Of a stretch of DNA of 7,345 nt, positions 1-5,100 are shown piece by piece. This DNA comes from Propionivibrio sp. (GTDB lineage Bacteria > Pseudomonadota > Gammaproteobacteria > Burkholderiales > Rhodocyclaceae). The first letter of the stretch is position 1, and each line of letters opens with the position of its first letter. Under the pieces are notes generated by a model. That model was not told where the DNA came from, made no database searches, and worked only from the letters and a program-made list of their open reading frames with translations. Both the position numbers and the translations under genes were made by a program. The DNA lies in NCBI GenBank assembly GCA_017990155.1, contig JAGNOM010000141.1, forward strand, positions 1 through 7,345. Direction: 5' to 3'.

Positions 1-951
1 TTGCTCGGCGTCGTCCATGATGAAGACGCGGCGCACGTACAGCTTGATGCCGTGGCGCGCGTTGCGGTCCCACATGTCGAACGGCGCGCGCTGCGGGATG
101 TAGAGCAGCTGCGTGTACTCCTGCTTGCCCTCGACCTTGGCATGCACGTAAGCAAGCGGCTCCTCGAAGTCGTGCGCGACGTGCTTGTAGAACTCCTTGT
201 ACTGTTCGTCGGTGATCTCCGACTTCGGGCGCGCCCACAGCGCCGAGGCCTGGTTGATCGTCTCGTCCTCGTCCGTTTCGACCTGCTCCTTCTTTTCCTC
301 GTCCCACTTCTCGCCCTTCATCAGGATCGGCAGCGTGATGTGGTCCGAGTACTTGCGCACGATCTGCTTGAGCTTCCAGCTCGACAGGAAGTCGTCCTCG
401 CCGTCGCGCAGGTGCAGGATGACGTCGGTACCGCGACCAGCCTTCTCGACCATCTCGACCGTGAACTCGCCCTCGCCCGCCGACTCCCACTTGACAGCCT
501 GATTGGCCTCGACGCCAGCGCGACGGGAAATGACGGTCACCTTGTCGGCGACGATGTAGGACGAGTAGAAACCAACGCCGAACTGTCCAATCAGATGTGC
601 ATCCTTGGCCTGATCGCCAGTCAGCGCAGAGAAGAATTCGCGCGTGCCGGACTTGGCGATGGTACCCAGATGCTCGACGGCTTCGTCGCGCGTCAGACCG
701 ATGCCGTTGTCGGAAATGGTCAGCGTGCGCGCTTCCTTGTCGAGCGAAAGACGGATCTTCAGATCCGCGTCGTCACCGAAAAGACCCGCGTTGTTCAGCG
801 CCTCGAAGCGCAGCTTGTCGCAAGCGTCGGACGCGTTTGAAACCAGCTCGCGCAGGAAGATTTCCTTGTTGCTGTACAGCGAGTGGATCATCAGCTGCAG
901 CAGCTGTTTGACCTCGGTCTGAAAGCCCAGTGTTTCCTTGGTAGCGGACAT
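1..951 (-). CDS. htpG: HtpG, bacterial Hsp90 chaperone (5' part, truncated by the window)
   Basis: This is the N-terminal 317 codons of the cytosolic ATP-dependent chaperone HtpG; no stop is reached before base 1. Translating the minus strand from ATG 949-951 gives the Hsp90 GHKL ATPase domain in order. The N-box is around residues 28-48, with NKEIFLRELVSNASDA carrying the expected Glu35 and Asn39. The ATP-binding DNGIG motif is at about 81-85. The lid is near IAKSGTREF, and the second glycine motif is IGQFGVGFYSSY at about 121-132. The rest is the start of the middle domain, ending near the YVRRVFIMDD segment. Full-length family members have about 620-640 residues, so roughly half is seen. 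The start is supported by GGAG seven bases upstream and by the conserved KETLGFQTEVKQLL opening. A heat-shock-type promoter lies upstream. The family is certain; only the C-terminal half is unseen. Confidence 0.98.
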   Translation of the reverse strand, partial: MSATKETLGFQTEVKQLLQLMIHSLYSNKEIFLRELVSNASDACDKLRFEALNNAGLFGDDADLKIRLSLDKEARTLTISDNGIGLTRDEAVEHLGTIAKSGTREFFSALTGDQAKDAHLIGQFGVGFYSSYIVADKVTVISRRAGVEANQAVKWESAGEGEFTVEMVEKAGRGTDVILHLRDGEDDFLSSWKLKQIVRKYSDHITLPILMKGEKWDEEKKEQVETDEDETINQASALWARPKSEITDEQYKEFYKHVAHDFEEPLAYVHAKVEGKQEYTQLLYIPQRAPFDMWDRNARHGIKLYVRRVFIMDDAEQ

Positions 952-958
952 TGATTGA

Positions 959-962
959 CTCC
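959..962 (-). promoter_or_regulatory. Ribosome binding site of htpG
   Basis: Read on the minus strand, GGAG sits 7 bases before the htpG ATG at 951. It is the only good Shine-Dalgarno match near that start and fixes it. Confidence 0.8.
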
Positions 963-1028
963 GTGAAATACGTTGATCTGGATCGGGAAGATGGGCCGGC
1001 GCGACAGGGCGCCCGGCGTCGTCGGCTG

Positions 1029-1056
1029 AAGTGGGGGCAGTAACGGGCTTTTCAAG
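1029..1056 (-). promoter_or_regulatory. Sigma-32 (RpoH) heat-shock promoter for htpG
   Basis: On the minus strand CTTGAA (1051-1056, followed by AA) is an exact sigma-32 -35 core. After a 14-base spacer comes CCCCACTT (1029-1036), one mismatch from the CCCCATnT -10 consensus. Both elements and the spacing fit the heat-shock class, and htpG is a known sigma-32 target in Escherichia coli. Transcription would start near 1020, giving a leader of about 70 bases. The match is seen directly; the activity is inferred. Confidence 0.8.
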
Positions 1057-1059
1057 CCC
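1045..1059 (-). terminator. Small hairpin after greB, possible weak terminator
   Basis: GGGCTT-GAA-AAGCCC is a perfect 6-bp stem with a 3-base loop, beginning 14 bases after the greB stop. No U-run follows on the minus strand, so it is not a canonical intrinsic terminator. Its left arm and loop coincide with the -35 element of the htpG promoter, so the symmetry may be incidental. Confidence 0.25.
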
Positions 1060-1073
1060 TCGTGGCTACGGAA

Positions 1074-1637
1074 TCAGGGCTCGATCGCGAGGTACTCGAC
1101 GCTCAACACCTCGATCTCACGCATCCCGGCCGGACTCTGGAAACGCACGACGTCGGCCTCGCGTGCCTTGATCAGCGCCCGCGCGAGCGGCGACACCCAG
1201 CTGATGCGATTGCGCGAAAAATCCGTCTCGTCGATGCCGACGATCTGATAGGTCTGCTCTTCGCCCTTCTCGTCGGCAATCGTCACCGTCGCGCCGAAGA
1301 AGACCTGATCGAGACTCTCCTGCCGCGCCGCCGGATCGACGACTTCGGCGAGATCCATCCGCTTCGTCAGAAAGCGGATGCGCCGGTCGATCTCGCGCAA
1401 GCGCCGCTTGCCGTAGATGTAATCGCCGTTTTCCGAGCGATCGCCGTTCGACGCCGCCCAATGCACGACTTCGACGATATGCGGCCGCTCGACGCGCAGG
1501 AGCTGATCAAGCTCGGTCTTGATGCGCGCATAACCGCCCGGCGTGATGTAGTTGCGCGTGCCGTTCGGCAAAGCGAGCGAGGGCTCCAGTTCGTCCTCGT
1601 CGTCGCCGTCGTTTTCGCGGGTAAAGGCCTTGTTCAT
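1074..1637 (-). CDS. greB: GreB, transcript cleavage (elongation) factor
   Basis: GreB enters the RNA polymerase secondary channel and stimulates cleavage of backtracked RNA, rescuing arrested complexes. The 187-residue product shows the family layout. An N-terminal coiled coil spans about residues 30-100 and carries WAASNGDRSENGDYIYGKRR; Asp66 and Glu69 are the tip acids that help hold the catalytic magnesium. A C-terminal FKBP-like domain follows from about 110, including VFFGATV, ISWVSPLARAL and the late SPAG element. E. coli GreB has 158 residues. The extra length here is mostly an N-terminal extension of about 28 residues with an acidic patch (ENDGDDEDELE). The start at 1635-1637 has no clear Shine-Dalgarno sequence and lies 5 bases after the stop of the upstream small gene, so translational coupling is likely. 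The frame stays open upstream to 1988, but that part overlaps the small gene and lacks GreB similarity. GreB rather than GreA is supported by the GDRSENGDYIYGKRRLREIDRR-type motif (residues 65-86). Confidence 0.96.
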   Translation of the reverse strand: MNKAFTRENDGDDEDELEPSLALPNGTRNYITPGGYARIKTELDQLLRVERPHIVEVVHWAASNGDRSENGDYIYGKRRLREIDRRIRFLTKRMDLAEVVDPAARQESLDQVFFGATVTIADEKGEEQTYQIVGIDETDFSRNRISWVSPLARALIKAREADVVRFQSPAGMREIEVLSVEYLAIEP

Positions 1638-1642
1638 GCGAA

Positions 1643-1963
1643 TCAGTAACTGATGGCGTAGGCCGCGACATCGACGCGAACCATCTCGCGCCCGAGCGCC
1701 AGCGCCGTGTATCGGGCGAACGTCGTGGCCCAGTTCTGCCCGTCGGCAAACCGCTGCTCGCCGCCGCCACGGGCGACGTCCAGGATCTTGTCGATGATCA
1801 GAACCTTGCCGACCGGATTGACCGGATCGGTCTTCAGTTCCGAAAACTCGCGATCGAACCAGCGCCGCGCCTCCTCGGGCGAGCTTTCCGCAAGCTCTTC
1901 CGGCGAAAGCTTGTACTGATACTCCCGATCTTTGCCAAACACCACAGTAACGTAATAGAACAT
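1643..1963 (-). CDS. Conserved-looking small protein of unknown function, upstream of greB
   Basis: A 106-residue soluble protein that I do not recognise. It opens with a beta-strand-like segment (MFYYVTVVFGKDREYQYKL), followed by an acidic helical stretch (SPEELAESSPEEARRWFDREF) and a hydrophobic strand (GKVLIIDKILDVA, about 52-64). The C-terminal part is probably helical, ending YAISY. There is no signal peptide, membrane segment, Cys cluster or catalytic motif. The chosen ATG (1961-1963) is preceded by GGGGGG with a 3-base gap. An in-frame ATG at 1976-1978 would add five residues (MLGGR) and has GGAG ten bases upstream; the FYYVTVVF strand makes the shorter form more natural, but either is possible. 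It ends 5 bases before greB, so the two are almost certainly cotranscribed. A role alongside transcription elongation is only an inference from that spacing. Coding is likely from its composition and tight packing. Confidence 0.8.
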   Translation of the reverse strand: MFYYVTVVFGKDREYQYKLSPEELAESSPEEARRWFDREFSELKTDPVNPVGKVLIIDKILDVARGGGEQRFADGQNWATTFARYTALALGREMVRVDVAAYAISY

Positions 1964-2038
1964 GCGCCCCCCAAGCATCCCCGGGCATCTCCGGGATTTC
2001 GATCGTGCCTATTGATGAGGCCCGAAGTTAGATGAATT

Positions 2039-2114
2039 CGTCACCCCGGCGAAGGCCGGGGTCCAGTCGGCGCTTGCTCTCCGATACTGGATACCGGCTT
2101 TCGCCGGTATGACG
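2039..2114. repeat. Paired REP-like palindromic repeat (BIME-type)
   Basis: Two 29-base arms, 2039-2067 and 2086-2114, are inverted copies matching at 24 of 29 positions, separated by 18 bases. Each arm is itself a hairpin: ACCCCGGC-GAAG-GCCGGGGT and ATACCGGC-TTTC-GCCGGTAT, each with a perfect 8-bp stem and 4-base loop. The outer edges read CGTCA...TCCAGT, the form of the dispersed GTCATTCCCGCG...GGGAATCCAGT repeats known in many proteobacteria. It lies 79 bases after the stop of the giant gene and 76 bases before the small-gene start. It could stabilise or help end the upstream mRNA. No U-run follows, so it is not called an intrinsic terminator. Confidence 0.85.
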
Positions 2115-2192
2115 GCGACCTTCTACTTCATCGGGCAGGAACAATATTCTATTCTTCCCGCCGGAGATCGGACACATCGCCCGGCGGAACGC

Positions 2193-5100
2193 TCACCTTC
2201 CGATTCCCGCTTCTTCCGCCACTTTTTCGCGGGCGAGAAATTGCTGTCCTTGTCCGCGCGTCGTGACAGGCCTTGTTTGCAGGATGCTGAGCTTGCCGTT
2301 GGCAATCCCGAACTCGATATCCTGCGACAAGGCGTAGTGCTCTTCCAGGGCGATGGCGATATTCGCCCGAATATCATTTTTTGACAGACAGGGGACGTCG
2401 CGCAGATGGCTTTCGACCGGCACGATCGATGTTCCGTTGCCGGAGGATCGCTGCTTGACCATGAATGCCTTGTTGCCGACGTGAACGCTCACCACCGAAC
2501 TGTCAGCCTTATCTACGTAGTAACGATCGACACCGACGACGCCGGACACGACGCCTTCGCCGAGGCCATACCCGGCTTCGATCACGATCACGTCGCGGCC
2601 GCTCACCGGGTCGGTGGTGAAGATCACGCCGGAGACCTGCGAGTCGAACATCTGCTGCACCACGATCGCCAATTTCGCCGACCCTTGCCGAACGGTACGA
2701 TCGCTCTGGTAGAGGATTCCCCGTGTCAGCCAGAACGAGGTCCATACCTCCTTGATCCAGTCGAGGATCTCGGCCGGGCTGACGAAGAGGAAGGTTTCGG
2801 CCGCTCCGGCGAACGCGGCCTCTTCCGTGTCTTCCTGGAGACCGGACGAGCGCACGCTCACGAAGCCGTTGCGCAAGCCGCAGGAATCGACCGCGGCCAT
2901 GATTTCCCGACCCAGACCGGCCCCGGGCTCCAAGGTGCCGCGACGTATCAAGGCACGAATTCGTTTCGCCGCGTCGGCGATCTTCGCGCGCTTGTCCTTT
3001 TCCGAGACCTCGCGTGTGCTGAGAATGGCCTCGATTTCCGACGTCAGTCGCCGGTACGCCTCGTGAATGCCGCTCTCCTCGAGAAACCGGTCGAACGCCA
3101 GCGTGGTCACCATGAACGCCGGCGGTATCGACGCGCCGTGGTGCTTGACGACGTGCGCGATTTCTCCAAGATTCGCGCCCTTGCCGCCGACCAGCTCCAC
3201 GTAATCGGCATCGACTTCGTCGAGCAGCAGGACCGCGTTCTGAAGTTGCGCAATCCGTGCCCTCTTCGCTCGCGTCAGCTCGTCGGCCTTGATCTGCAAG
3301 TGGGCGACCCTTGCCCGCGCGACAAGGCCGTCCTCCCGCATGCGTTTGAGCGTTCCGCTCAGCGCCTCCTGGACTTCACGTTTCATGCGGTAATACGCGT
3401 CGCCGAGTTGCCCGGCGGGGTCTTCGATGTCGATGAAGTCCCGTACTCTGGCGTATTCACTGAGTGGAAAGACTTTTCCTACGGCACCCGGATACCGATC
3501 CAGCACGAGTCGAGCTTGTGTTCTGTCCATTGTCAGAACCAGATCTGCCTCGTGAATATCGGTTTCTGCAAGACCGCTGCTTCGGTGATTCGAAGCAATG
3601 ATGTCGTCCTCGAACAGCAATATCGCCTGGCTACCCTCGGACATCGGCCTGCCGTCCGCAGCGGCGACCCCGCGCGAATGCACCTCGACACCGTTTATTC
3701 CGTCGGCAGCCAGCATCTTGTTCAACAGGAATTCGGCCAAGGGGCTGCGATCCACGTTGCCCGTGCAGACGAGCAAGACCTTCACCGGCTTTATTTCCCC
3801 GGCGCGGTGTCCGAGACGCCGCAGCGCCTTGCGCATCGTGGGCAGGTCCGCTTCGTTGAGATCGCGCCCGGTCAGGGCTTCAACGTCATGCAGCGCCTCG
3901 GCTTTCAGCAGGGCGATGCGCGGATGCCGGCGCAAGGCCTGAAGCCGCTCTCGAAGCGCATCCAGTCGCGGATCGCACAGATCGAGATTGTCCGCCAGCA
4001 TCGCCACCTGTGCCCACAGACGCTCGACGATGGCCACCGTGTTGAGCGCTCTCCAGAGTACCGTCACGGCGCCAATGCTGTGCTCGACGTCGGACAGGAG
4101 CCCTTCGAGTTCGGCAAACGCGTTGTCGGAAACGGTCTTGATCAGGCGGGCGATGTTGTCCGTTTCGCACGCGGCAAGTTCACGGCGCGAGCGACGCACG
4201 ACCTCGATCAGTTGCTTGCGCACGGCGGCATTGATGCGCTTGTTCCATAACGCTTCCGCCAAGATCAGGACGAGGCCGTCGGAAACGACTTCACCGCGCG
4301 CGTGTTGAGCATCCACCGCCAACGGAACCGTACTCAGCCAGGCTTCCAGATCCGCCGGGGATTTTGCTCCCGAGCCAACGCGGCGAATCAGTTCGTGCAG
4401 TGGTTCGAGGGGGATTCCGGCCATCGGCATGACCGAGGCGATTCCCTGCGACGCCCAAACCATCACTACGCTTCCCTCGCGAATATCGATCGTCTCGGAA
4501 ACCATCGACTCGCTGACCCAGAAGCCTTCGTCGGTCCTGGAGGTTTTTCCGGGGCGCCGTTCCTCGATGCGGACGACGGTGCCTTCGGGCGACGGTATCC
4601 ACTCGGCGTGCGGCAGGATCAACGACGGGATACCAAATTCACGGGTCGTCACGCCGGCGTGGCTGAGCAGGCCGCCACTGGTAACGAGGACCGCTTCGGC
4701 GGTACGAATGGCCTCGATGTCTTCGGGTGTCGTGAACGGGATCAGCAGTACGCGCCCTTCGCGATCCTGCGGATTGGCGCTGTATTCGCGATCGAAGGTG
4801 ATGCGTCCGATGCGGATGGCCCCGTCGCCGACCGACGCCACCAGCCCATGGACCGCCTGTCCACTGAACCCGTCGGACGCCCGTGATTGTTCGACCAGCA
4901 GGCGGTGCGAAATGAGCTTGCGGAACGCTGGTAGCCGGAGCCTGGCGGGGACCGAATAGGCGCATTTGCGCAGCAAGCGTTTCAGGCTGGCGATCGAGAG
5001 CCACTTGCCGTCGCTGGTTGGCGTCAGGTGATGGCCAAAGGCGTACAGGATCGAACGGTTCTGATCGTCGGCCAGGCCGTAGATGACCAGCCATTCGTTG

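Noticed and set aside
1..840. Plus-strand open frame of 279 residues
   Set aside because: It is antisense to htpG, whose Hsp90 motifs are unmistakable on the minus strand; the plus frame is rich in Arg, Leu and Val with no recognisable motif.
1638..1988. Extension of the greB frame upstream of its ATG
   Set aside because: The added residues are Arg/Gly-rich, overlap the small upstream gene in another frame, and have no counterpart in GreB.
2406..4250. Plus-strand open frame of 614 residues
   Set aside because: It lies wholly within the giant gene, opposite its ATP-binding and phosphatase domains, and has the His/Arg/Asp-rich look of a GC-bias shadow.
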